Under the pieces are notes generated by a model. That model was not told the origin of the DNA, did no database searches, and saw nothing but the letters and a program-made list of their open reading frames with translations. DNA of 8,588 nt from CAYUKK01 sp964445305 (GTDB lineage: Bacteria; Acidobacteriota; Aminicenantia; Aminicenantales; UBA8522), in assembly GCA_964445305.1 (NCBI GenBank), contig CAYUKK010000087.1, positions 1 to 8,588 of the forward strand, written 5' to 3'. Positions 1-6,817 of this stretch are shown one piece after another; within the stretch, counting starts at the first letter, position 1; each line of letters begins with the position of its first letter. A program made the translations under genes and the position numbers.

Positions 1-25
1 TTCTCACTCTCGCCAAAAAATTTTC

Positions 26-54
26 AAAAAGACCGCCAATTCAGCTAAGGGGCG
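26..54 (-). terminator. Possible weak terminator after comM
   Basis: On the minus strand, downstream of the comM stop, a short CGCC/GGCG inverted repeat (34-37 and 51-54, 13-nt loop) is followed by a run of five T (27-31 on the plus strand as A). The stem is only 4 bp, so this is a weak candidate for ending the leftward operon. The rest of the 102 bases left of comM shows no gene: the continuing frames meet stops quickly, and an AAGGAG-like sequence at about 73-78 has no suitable start codon after it. Confidence 0.2.
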
Positions 55-102
55 AATCTGCTTTGCGTTTCTCCTTCCGTCGGTTGGTCAATGTCATCGG
101 CA

Positions 103-1623
103 TCAATAATACCGGTCCATCATCCGGTACTGGATGGCCTCCGACACGTGCACGGTGCTTATGGCGTCCTCTCCCTCCAAATCCGCAATCGTTCTCGCGA
201 CCTTGAGGATGCGGTCATAGGCGCGAGCGCTCAAACCCAGCTTGGCTACAGCTACCTCCAACAGCCTCTGGGCGTCCGAGCCGATAGCGCAGTAGGCCTT
301 GATCTCGCGCGGCCCCATCTGGGCATTAGCGTAGATTCTCTTCCCCCGGAACCGTTCCATCTGCTTCTCCCGGGCCCGGCAGACTCTGTCTCTGATTTTG
401 TCGGAGCACTCCCCCGCTTCCCGGCCAATCATCTCCCGGAATTTAACAGCCGGCACCTCGACCTGGATATCGATACGGTCAAGCAGAGGGCCGGAGATTT
501 TCGCATAGTAACGCCCCCTCTGAGCCTCGGTGCAATCTGTCTCCGCGCGGCCCAGGCCGCGGAAAACATCCTCGCAGGGATTCATGGCCGCGACGAGCAT
601 GAACGCCGACGGAAAACTCACGCTCATGGCGCACCGCGCTACCGTCACTTGGCCGTCTTCGAGGGGCTGACGGAGGTCCTCAAGAACCCGGCGCCTGAAC
701 TCCGGAAGCTCATCAAGAAAGAGAACGCCGTTGTGGGCCAGGCTCACCTCCCCCGGCCTTGGCACGAGTCCACCGCCAATAAGACCGGCATCGGAGATGG
801 TGTGATGGGGAGAGCGGAAGGGTCGGGTGCTGATCAACCCCCTCTCGCCGAGCAGGCCAGCCGCGCTGTAGATTTGGGTGACCTCGATCATCTCCTGGAA
901 GCTCATGGGCGGCAGGATAGTTGGCAACCGCCTGGCCAGCATGGTTTTTCCAGCTCCTGGCGGGCCAATCATGAGCAAATTATGAAACCCGGCCGCGGCC
1001 ACTTCCAGCGCCCGCTTGACATGCTGCTGACCCTTGACATCCTTGAAGTCACCATCGGCACTTGTGGGGACGAGAAGCTCTTCCCACCTTACCTGACAGG
1101 ACGCGATGCTCCCGGGTTCGTTGAGAAGCTTGATGACCTGGACGAGGTTCTCCACGCCGAAGACTTCGATTCCTCGGACAAGGGCAGCCTCTCTCTCGTT
1201 CTCCTTCGGGACAACGATACCCTGGTAGCCTTCCTTGCGGGCAAGAAGAGCTGCCGCCAAAACTCCGCGGACTGGCTTGAGACGGCCGTCCATGGCCAGC
1301 TCACCCAGGAAAAGATAACTCCGGAGACTCTCCTCCCGAATAGCATGAAGATAGCACAGGAGGCCAAGACAAATGGGAAGGTCGAAGGCAGAGCCTTCTT
1401 TTCTCCTGTCGGCCGGGGCGAGGTTGATCGTCAGCTTGCGCGAGGGGAACTCAAAGCCACAATTCTTGAGGGCAGCCCTGATTCTTTCCTTGCTCTCCCG
1501 GATGGCGGCGTCGGGCAAGCCAACCGTGACGTGGCCGGGAAGCCCGAGGGAGATATCAACTTCGACTTCGACGACGTAGGCGTCGATCCCGAGGAGAGCA
1601 GCGCTGTGGACTTTGACGAGCAT
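103..1623 (-). CDS. comM: ComM/YifB family Mg-chelatase-like AAA+ ATPase
   Basis: 506 aa, normal length for the family. The order is an N-terminal ChlI/Lon-like S5 domain (about residues 20-140, with PGHVTVGLPDAAIRESKERI), a Mg-chelatase-type AAA+ core, and a C-terminal Mg_chelatase_C domain (about 400-500, with LSARAYDRILKVARTIADLE). Visible motifs are Walker A GPPGAGKT (220-227), Walker B GVLFLDELPEF (299-309) and the arginine-containing SGPLLDRIDI (377-386). In known members ComM is a hexameric helicase that promotes branch migration during natural transformation; whether this cell is transformable cannot be seen here. The start ATG is preceded by AAAGAG. The gene lies 41 bp after mglA as the last gene of the leftward cluster and may also have its own promoter. 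One oddity is that the Cys cluster that usually follows NPC is replaced by a same-length stretch without it (residues 351-363). Confidence 0.95.
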   Translation of the reverse strand: MLVKVHSAALLGIDAYVVEVEVDISLGLPGHVTVGLPDAAIRESKERIRAALKNCGFEFPSRKLTINLAPADRRKEGSAFDLPICLGLLCYLHAIREESLRSYLFLGELAMDGRLKPVRGVLAAALLARKEGYQGIVVPKENEREAALVRGIEVFGVENLVQVIKLLNEPGSIASCQVRWEELLVPTSADGDFKDVKGQQHVKRALEVAAAGFHNLLMIGPPGAGKTMLARRLPTILPPMSFQEMIEVTQIYSAAGLLGERGLISTRPFRSPHHTISDAGLIGGGLVPRPGEVSLAHNGVLFLDELPEFRRRVLEDLRQPLEDGQVTVARCAMSVSFPSAFMLVAAMNPCEDVFRGLGRAETDCTEAQRGRYYAKISGPLLDRIDIQVEVPAVKFREMIGREAGECSDKIRDRVCRAREKQMERFRGKRIYANAQMGPREIKAYCAIGSDAQRLLEVAVAKLGLSARAYDRILKVARTIADLEGEDAISTVHVSEAIQYRMMDRYY

Positions 1624-1658
1624 GACGGCTCTTTAGGAAAGACGGCGGTGGGGTTAAG

Positions 1659-1667
1659 ATTGTATCA
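1659..1667 (-). promoter_or_regulatory. Possible extended -10 promoter for comM
   Basis: The minus strand reads TGATACAAT, which matches an extended -10 (TGn followed by TACAAT, 5 of 6 to consensus). Its TGA is the stop codon of the upstream mglA gene. Transcription from it would begin around 1652 and give a leader of roughly 28 nt before the comM ATG. No convincing -35 hexamer lies 16-18 bp upstream, which is tolerable for an extended -10 site. The site could give comM expression independent of the operon. The assignment rests on motif match only. Confidence 0.3.
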
Positions 1668-2483
1668 AAATGGCTTTGGCTTTTTCGGCTTTTCCAAAAA
1701 TTCCTGGGACAGCTTTTCCAGTTCCTGCTCGATCTCTTCAAGAGTGCGGAGCTTATATTTTCTCACCCGGACGTCGGCCTCTTGCTCGGAGGGGAGGAAT
1801 TCCACCTCGACATCTTTCTTCGCTTCCACCTCCGTCTTGACCTTGCCTTGCTCGGCGGCCTTGACCTCTTCTTTTTCGACTTTTGGCTTTGGCCCCAAAA
1901 CCTGCTCTTTGACCAACGGCACGGTCAGCTTGGCCACTTCCTTGAGCGTTTCAAAAACGCCGACGCCGTTGATGGCCGAAGCCTCGATATAGGGCAGGTT
2001 CCTGGGGTTGAGAAGCCGGTTAAAGGTTTCGACCGGGATGAGGTTATCCAAATCGCGCTTGTTGTACTGAAAAACGAGGGGGATGGCGTAAATGTCCCGG
2101 TCGAGCTCAAGGAGGTTTCGTCTCAGGTTATCCAAACTCTCCAGGTTGGCATCGAGGAGGGGAATCTGGGAATCGGCGACAAAAACAATTCCGTCCGCAC
2201 CACGGAGGACATTCTTGCGGGACGCTTCATAAAAAATTTGCCCGGGCACCGTCATCAGCTGGAAATGAACCCTGAAATCGCCGATGAGTCCGGCCCGAAT
2301 GGGCAGGAGGTCGAAAAAAAAAGTCCTGTCCATGTCCGTTTCGAGGCAAACGAGCTCGCCCCGCGAGGAAGAATCGAGCTTGAAATAAATGTAACGGAGG
2401 TTTGTCGTTTTGCCGCTCAGCCCTGGACCATAATAAACGATTTTGATGGCTAACTGCTTGGTGACGTGGTTAACAAAGGCCAT
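1665..2483 (-). CDS. mglA: MglA-like small Ras-superfamily GTPase with C-terminal tail
   Basis: 272 aa. Residues 1 to about 195 form a complete MglA-type GTPase: P-loop GPGLSGKTT (19-27), switch region LETDMDRTFFFDLLP (47-61), the MglA-specific G3 variant TVPGQ (78-82), VFVADSQ (100-106), G4 NKRD (141-144) and G5 EASA (167-170). Characterised MglA proteins are GTP-dependent polarity switches, best known from Myxococcus, usually controlled by the roadblock protein MglB. No roadblock gene is in this window. Family members usually end near residue 195; here about 77 further residues follow, rich in Lys/Glu/Val and probably disordered, closing with a predicted amphipathic helix (about 245-264) and a basic KPKKPKPF end. 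The gene starts 53 bp after a glycosyltransferase gene and 41 bp before comM, in the same direction. The Shine-Dalgarno sequence is weak. The name is by family; the biological role here is unknown. Confidence 0.9.
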   Translation of the reverse strand: MAFVNHVTKQLAIKIVYYGPGLSGKTTNLRYIYFKLDSSSRGELVCLETDMDRTFFFDLLPIRAGLIGDFRVHFQLMTVPGQIFYEASRKNVLRGADGIVFVADSQIPLLDANLESLDNLRRNLLELDRDIYAIPLVFQYNKRDLDNLIPVETFNRLLNPRNLPYIEASAINGVGVFETLKEVAKLTVPLVKEQVLGPKPKVEKEEVKAAEQGKVKTEVEAKKDVEVEFLPSEQEADVRVRKYKLRTLEEIEQELEKLSQEFLEKPKKPKPF

Positions 2484-2536
2484 CTTGCTTTTATCGCCCC
2501 TGTTCGTTTATTCCTTAACATAACCAGGCTCCGATG

Positions 2537-3709
2537 TCAAACGAGGTGGCGGAGCATTCTCTCGTATTTTCCCATGACTATCGGCCAGGCATAGTTCTGG
2601 CTCACATACGAGAATCCGTTCTCACTGAGAGCCCGGCGCAATCTCTCGTCTTCAAGGAGCAGGCTAAGGGCAATTTCGAATTCCCGGTAACTCCCGTAGT
2701 ATAAGCCGCACTGACCGCGAAGACAATGTTCCTTGAGAGGCTCGGCCGCTTCCTGGACGAGGATGGGGGTGCGGACAGCCAGGGATTCAAGGGCGGCCAT
2801 GCACAGGCTCTCGAAATGGCTGGGATGGACGGTAAGTGTCGCTGAGGCCATGGCCGTGTTCTTTTCTTCAGCCGAAACAAAACCGAGGTAGCGGAGGCGC
2901 GGATGCGACGGCAGGGCCATGAGTCGATTCCCGATGAGAACAAGGCTTAGCTCGGGATGCGATGCGGCGAAGCGAAGAAAATAATCAATGAGCTCGCTGC
3001 ATCCCTTGCCCGGCTCGATCCGGCCTGCATAGAGAAGAAAAGGTGGATTGAGGTTGTGCCTCCGCCAAAAAGCGTTCCGGTCGAGCTGCCCTTCGTCCGG
3101 AAAATCGACGCCAACGCCGACAATTTCTTCGTACTTTCGCTCGAAGGAAAACAGCCGACCCAGCATCCGTCTCTCCGAGGCCGTATTGAACATGAAGGCC
3201 TGGGGGGCGGCAAAGACCTCCCGCATGATCCCCAGATGCAAGGCCGGCTCATCGTGGGCTGTCGGCACAAGCACCTTTCGGCCCTGAACTTTTTTTAAAC
3301 CCCAGTAGGTCGTGTAATAAAGGTAGGTGAAAAAAATAAAGATATCGTAGGCCGGCTGTTCTTTCTCTAAAGCAGATACGAGCTCGGGGCTCAGCGGCCC
3401 CTGGCGATCAAGCCATTCGAGCTCATCCGTCTCGGTGTGGGGATGATGGAAGATCCAGTCGGAGTAGCTGTTGAAGGAAGTGATATCCCTCGGTCGCTCG
3501 ACGGGAAATCGCTTGACTCTGACGCCGCCGAGCTGATTTTCGCCGGCTGCGTATTCGTTCTTCCAGGTGATGTAATCCCTGGCCGTCGTGGTATAAACGG
3601 TCACCTCATGACCGGAAGCAGCCAATCGCTCGGCGATGAGACGGCAATGGAGCTCAGAGCCACCCATGACCTCTTCTCCATACCTCTGGACGACAAAAGC
3701 AATCCTCAT
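2537..3709 (-). CDS. GT4-type glycosyltransferase (GT-B fold), third of the cluster
   Basis: 390 aa. The N-terminal Rossmann half opens with MRIAFVVQRYGEEVMGGSE, whose GGSE loop (16-19) is typical of acceptor-side GT4 domains, followed by LIAERLAASGHEVTVYTT. The C-terminal donor-binding half has LLYAGRIEPGKG (225-236, Arg230 and Lys235 likely contacting the nucleotide-sugar phosphates) and the E-x7-E motif FESLCMAALE (Glu300 and Glu308). There is no signal peptide or membrane helix, so it is a soluble or peripheral cytoplasmic enzyme that probably transfers a sugar from a nucleotide-activated donor during surface polysaccharide or glycolipid assembly. Donor and acceptor cannot be read from sequence. 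Its start overlaps the stop of the preceding glycosyltransferase by 4 bp (ATGA), with AGAGG as ribosome site. It is clearly a different subgroup from the two upstream glycosyltransferases. Confidence 0.9.
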   Translation of the reverse strand: MRIAFVVQRYGEEVMGGSELHCRLIAERLAASGHEVTVYTTTARDYITWKNEYAAGENQLGGVRVKRFPVERPRDITSFNSYSDWIFHHPHTETDELEWLDRQGPLSPELVSALEKEQPAYDIFIFFTYLYYTTYWGLKKVQGRKVLVPTAHDEPALHLGIMREVFAAPQAFMFNTASERRMLGRLFSFERKYEEIVGVGVDFPDEGQLDRNAFWRRHNLNPPFLLYAGRIEPGKGCSELIDYFLRFAASHPELSLVLIGNRLMALPSHPRLRYLGFVSAEEKNTAMASATLTVHPSHFESLCMAALESLAVRTPILVQEAAEPLKEHCLRGQCGLYYGSYREFEIALSLLLEDERLRRALSENGFSYVSQNYAWPIVMGKYERMLRHLV

Positions 3710-4791
3710 GGCTGCCTCTTTTCGGAGGGGCTCAGCCGCTCGACAAGCTCCAGAAGAAAAGGCTCCCGTCCCTCCCGTTTGAACCTCTCCAGACGTCGGC
3801 GCTGGCCTTCCAGAATCTTGTCGCGGAGGAGCCTGTCATGGGCAACAACGTCGATGAGCTCAGCCACACGAGCCGGATTCTTGTCGTCAAGAAGAATCCC
3901 CGCCCCATCCAGGGTGTCCGGAATCGCGGTCGAACGATAGGCCAGGACGGGGACATCGAAAATCATGCTCTCGATGAGCGGCAGACAAAAACCCTCATGC
4001 TCGCTCAGCGAGAGAAAAACATCAGCAGCGCGGTAGAGGGCGAACATCTCTTCATCGGAGACATGGCCGACAAAAACGACTTCCTCCGGCTGGAGGAAAA
4101 AATCATCGATGAACCGAACAAGGCTTTGAAAATACTTGGGCACGGCGGCGGTCTTGCCCACGACGATGAGCCGGACAAGAGGGGAAATATATTTCTTGTA
4201 ATAAAAAATGACCCGGATGAGGTCTTCGATTTTCTTGTTCGGCACGACCCGCCCGACAAATAGAATATTGGTCCGCCCATCGCGGAAAAACTTGTAGATG
4301 AACCTGTCGATGGGTTTTTCATATCGCGCCAAATCGATAAAGAGGGGAAAGACCAAGGCCTGCCGGCATCCCAGGGCGGCTAACTCCCGGGCGTTGAAGG
4401 GCGAATCAGCCAGCCCGACATCAACGACAGGAGCGAGAGCGGCCAGTTCCTCGCGTCCGAGTCGGGCCAGCCTGACCATCTCCTCGCTGTAGCCGTGGAA
4501 AAACTCCGCCGCCGTGACGTTATGGGAGATGAGGACTTTGCGGCACGGCAGACGGCCAAAAGCCTGGCTGAGCGCCGAGGGCAGGGCAAAATGGAGGAGG
4601 ACGATGTCGGTCGGCTCGGGTGGAGGAAAGGAGTCAAAAGCCTGCGATTCTTCCTCAAGCTCCGGATCGCAGGTCAGCCGATAGATATCCGAGGTGTATC
4701 CCTGGGAGCGGAAAAATTGACGAAGGAACGCCGCCTCATCGCCGATGGCGTCGCCGCGATGGAAGGCCGGCACGAGCTGGTCAACCCTCAT
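3706..4791 (-). CDS. GT4-type glycosyltransferase, second of the cluster
   Basis: 361 aa, GT-B fold. The N-terminal half has the subgroup signature FHRGDAIGDE (10-19), then VLLHFALPSALS, SHNVTAAEFF (89-98) and LADSPFNARELAALG (127-141). The donor half carries LFVGRVVPNKK (177-187, Arg181 and Lys186) and SEHEGFCLPLIE (263-274) with the E-x7-E pair Glu266 and Glu274. These positions match those of the next-upstream gene almost motif for motif, so the two are paralogues. It is predicted to be a cytoplasmic retaining glycosyltransferase acting in glycan assembly; the substrate is unknown. Both ends overlap neighbouring glycosyltransferase genes by 4 bp. The start is supported by a strong GAGGAGGTGA ribosome site inside the upstream gene and by alignment of its first residues with the paralogue. 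Confidence 0.9.
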   Translation of the reverse strand: MRVDQLVPAFHRGDAIGDEAAFLRQFFRSQGYTSDIYRLTCDPELEEESQAFDSFPPPEPTDIVLLHFALPSALSQAFGRLPCRKVLISHNVTAAEFFHGYSEEMVRLARLGREELAALAPVVDVGLADSPFNARELAALGCRQALVFPLFIDLARYEKPIDRFIYKFFRDGRTNILFVGRVVPNKKIEDLIRVIFYYKKYISPLVRLIVVGKTAAVPKYFQSLVRFIDDFFLQPEEVVFVGHVSDEEMFALYRAADVFLSLSEHEGFCLPLIESMIFDVPVLAYRSTAIPDTLDGAGILLDDKNPARVAELIDVVAHDRLLRDKILEGQRRRLERFKREGREPFLLELVERLSPSEKRQP

Positions 4792-5855
4792 CCGCGGCTC
4801 ACCTCCTCGATGTAGCCGAGAAGGATACGGCTCAGATTATCGCGGCTGTATTTTTTGAGCGCCCGCTCCTGACCGGCCAGAACAGATTGGCGCAGCTTTT
4901 CATCCTTCAAAAGTGCGTCGATGAGCGCAGCTGTCCTCAGAAAATCCTTCTCGTGGAGGAGAATCCCCCCGCCGTTCATGGTCTCCTCGACGGCGCCCCC
5001 CCGGAAAGCGATGACGGGCACTTTTTTGTAAAAAGCTTCGAGCAGAGGAACTCCGAACCCCTCGTGCTCGCTCAGGCTGAGGTAGACATCGGCCAGCTCA
5101 TAGAAGGCCAGAAGCTCCTCGAACTCGAGATGGCCGGTGAAATGAACATCGGCCAGGTCGAGCTTGTCAAGGAAGAGATGGAGTCCATAGAGATATCTTT
5201 CCTGGCCACGGTAGTCACCGGCGATGATGAGCTGGGAGCGGGCATGGAAGTGCTTTTTATAGAAATAGAAAGTTTTGAGGACATCCTCGTACTTCTTGTT
5301 GGGAATAATACGACCGACGAAGAGGAGAGTCGTCTTCCCATTGTCGAAGAGCCTCTTCGTCAGGACATCGGCGGGACGGTCGAACTTGGGAAAATCCATA
5401 AGGATGGGCAAAACGCCCGTCCTCCGGTAGCCCACCGCCTCGAGCTCCTGGCGGTTGAACTCAGAATCGCCAAGGGCCAGGTCGACTTTATCGACAAAGA
5501 GCTTGACCTCCAGACGCCCCTTATAGCACTCCCGAGCCAGGATGCGATGGCTGTCCAGGAAAAACCCGTGGGGAGTGATGTTGTGGTAGATCATGATCTT
5601 CTTATCGGGAACGCGGAAAAACATCTTGGAGACGGGCGAAGCGATAGAAAAATGAAAGATGACGACATTGTCCGGCGAGCTGAATCGCCAGTACTCCCTA
5701 AAATCTCGGGCCAGACCGGCCAGGCGGGTGTCATAGAATCGGGTAAAAATTTCCGACCGGTATCCGGCCTGGCGAAGGACTTTCTGGATTTCCATCATCT
5801 CGTCGGAGATGGCATCCCCATAACTCAAGGAAGTAGCAAACTGGTGAACCTCCAT
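4788..5855 (-). CDS. GT4-type glycosyltransferase, first of the cluster
   Basis: 355 aa, GT-B fold, paralogue of the gene immediately downstream. Shared landmarks are YGDAISDE (12-19), VVIFHFSIASPVS, YHNITPHGFF (90-99), LGDSEFNRQELEAVG (128-142), LFVGRIIPNKK (178-188, Arg182 and Lys187) and SEHEGFGVPLLE (262-273, Glu265 and Glu273). It is predicted to transfer a sugar from a nucleotide-activated donor in the cytoplasm during surface glycan synthesis; linkage and substrate are unknown. The start is fixed by alignment of MEVHQFATSLSYGDAI with the paralogue's N-terminus. The ribosome site AAGAGG is unusually close to the ATG (about 2 nt), with another AAGG further upstream. The gene follows the coiled-coil gene after a 21-bp gap and overlaps the next gene by 4 bp. 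Confidence 0.9.
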   Translation of the reverse strand: MEVHQFATSLSYGDAISDEMMEIQKVLRQAGYRSEIFTRFYDTRLAGLARDFREYWRFSSPDNVVIFHFSIASPVSKMFFRVPDKKIMIYHNITPHGFFLDSHRILARECYKGRLEVKLFVDKVDLALGDSEFNRQELEAVGYRRTGVLPILMDFPKFDRPADVLTKRLFDNGKTTLLFVGRIIPNKKYEDVLKTFYFYKKHFHARSQLIIAGDYRGQERYLYGLHLFLDKLDLADVHFTGHLEFEELLAFYELADVYLSLSEHEGFGVPLLEAFYKKVPVIAFRGGAVEETMNGGGILLHEKDFLRTAALIDALLKDEKLRQSVLAGQERALKKYSRDNLSRILLGYIEEVSRG

Positions 5856-5876
5856 CTCCTCTTCATCCCTTCTTGT

Positions 5877-6401
5877 TCATTTGAAAATTTCTTTCTCCAC
5901 TTCCCTCTCTCGGCGCGTCAGCGTCGTGAAATCTTTCTCCAGCACCCGCGTCTTCGTCTTGAGCATTTCCTCTTCAATCTTGAGCTTGCTCATCTCGACG
6001 ACGATGTTATGGGCCAGGTGGTGGAGAAGCTTGACATACTCACGGACTCGGCTTGCCCTCTCCATTTCTGCGTCCAGTCGAGAGGTGAGCGCGTCGAGCC
6101 GCTTGTTCGTCTCGTGGAGGCGAAGAAAAATTTGTCTTTGCTCCTCATAAACAGGCAGGATGAGGAGTTTGATGAGGGGAGCGAAGGGAGTCATGAGTTT
6201 AAGGAGGAGGCGTTTGACTTTCGAACGCCGGGAAGCCCGTTCGGCGGGTGGAGTGGGCCCCTCCGGCCCGCCGGGCTCTGCTTTCGGCTCCTCCGGGAGG
6301 GAAGAGGAAGAGCCCGCCGCGTGGCTTTTGATGGCCTCCATGATCCGAGCGACATTGACATGATCGTAATCGATTTCTATATCGAGCTTTACCTTCTCCA
6401 T
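5877..6401 (-). CDS. Coiled-coil protein with basic hydrophobic segment, unknown function
   Basis: 174 aa. The protein has three parts. Residues 1-28 resemble a short folded start (KLDIEIDYDHVNVARIMEAI). Residues 29-58 are a Pro/Gly/Ser/Glu-rich linker. From residue 60 a basic and hydrophobic segment (about 61-85, RLLLKLMTPFAPLIKLLILP) leads into a long, highly charged helix with coiled-coil character to the end (about 86-173). The layout resembles the N-terminal preamble (basic segment, then helical EEQRQIFLRL region) that I recall preceding methyltransferase or glycosyltransferase domains in polysaccharide loci, but here no enzyme domain is attached. It could be a membrane-surface anchor or scaffold for the glycosyltransferases encoded just downstream; that is inference. 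The start is well supported by AGGAGG spaced about 5 nt from the ATG. The gap from the preceding gene is 12 bp. Confidence 0.8.
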   Translation of the reverse strand: MEKVKLDIEIDYDHVNVARIMEAIKSHAAGSSSSLPEEPKAEPGGPEGPTPPAERASRRSKVKRLLLKLMTPFAPLIKLLILPVYEEQRQIFLRLHETNKRLDALTSRLDAEMERASRVREYVKLLHHLAHNIVVEMSKLKIEEEMLKTKTRVLEKDFTTLTRREREVEKEIFK

Positions 6402-6413
6402 CGCGCCCTCCTC

Positions 6414-6659
6414 TCAGGAATTCTGAGGACCCTGCTCCTCCCTGTTCTTTTTCTCGGCCCGAAAAAGATGATTCTCGTAGACATCCTGGACATCCTGGAT
6501 ATCAGGAAGAGGCTTGAGCCTCATCTCTTCGATTTCCCTGATTTCCCGTTGGGTCAGCAAACCGGCCTTGATGCGGTCGGCAATCCTCTTTTCGACCTCC
6601 TCGGCTAGCTTTTTTCTTTCTTCTTGAGTCAGACATGGCGCTTCAAAAAACTCGGCCAT
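6414..6659 (-). CDS. Small charged helical protein, unknown function
   Basis: 81 aa from the chosen start. An upstream ATG at 6767 would add 36 residues, but it lies upstream of the predicted promoter -10, and the ATG at 6659 has a strong AGGAGGG ribosome site 5-6 nt before it, so the short form is preferred. The protein is mostly charged helix (LTQEERKKLAEEVEKRIADR, then LLTQREIREIEEM), followed by LKPLPDIQDVQDVYENHLF and a polar tail. It has no signal peptide, membrane helix or recognisable catalytic motif. QDVQDV is encoded by a 9-nt tandem repeat. It is the first gene of the leftward operon, 12 bp before the coiled-coil gene, so it probably works with the glycan genes, possibly as an adaptor. 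I cannot assign a function. Confidence 0.75.
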   Translation of the reverse strand: MAEFFEAPCLTQEERKKLAEEVEKRIADRIKAGLLTQREIREIEEMRLKPLPDIQDVQDVYENHLFRAEKKNREEQGPQNS

Positions 6660-6742
6660 CGTGTCCCTCCTTCGCTCTGAAAAAGCGGGCTGGGGTTGAA
6701 GCCATTTTTCTTCAGAAATTCCGTTCCATCGAGCCGAGGCCA

Positions 6743-6771
6743 ATTGTAATCGAATCGAGCCAGACATTCAA
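6743..6771 (-). promoter_or_regulatory. Sigma70-like promoter of the leftward operon
   Basis: On the minus strand, -35 TTGAAT (6766-6771) and -10 TACAAT (6743-6748, 5 of 6 to TATAAT) are separated by exactly 17 bp. Transcription would start near 6736 and leave a leader of about 76 nt before the ATG at 6659. Its position directly upstream of the first gene of the seven-gene run supports it as the main operon promoter. Confidence 0.6.
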
Positions 6772-6817
6772 CCTTGCCTCCATGGCGATGGCGCAGCCAA
6801 ACCCGTCCCCCGGGAAA

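Noticed and set aside
55..102. A downstream gene start left of comM, suggested by an AAGGAG-like site
   Set aside because: No ATG, GTG or TTG lies at a usable distance, and the frames meet stops within about 20 codons.
91..1992. A 633-codon open frame on the plus strand opposite comM and mglA
   Set aside because: The opposite strand encodes two complete recognisable families across this span; the plus-strand translation is rich in His/Arg/Asp with no domain and crosses the comM-mglA gap, as expected of an antisense shadow in GC-rich DNA.
2535..2540. A perfect TTGACA -35 hexamer on the minus strand between the third glycosyltransferase and mglA
   Set aside because: No acceptable -10 lies 16-18 bp downstream (TTAAGG/TAAGGA only), so a separate mglA promoter is not supported by sequence.
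4620..6608. A 662-codon open frame on the plus strand opposite the glycosyltransferases and small proteins
   Set aside because: It spans four real minus-strand genes with known motifs and good ribosome sites; its own translation shows no family pattern.
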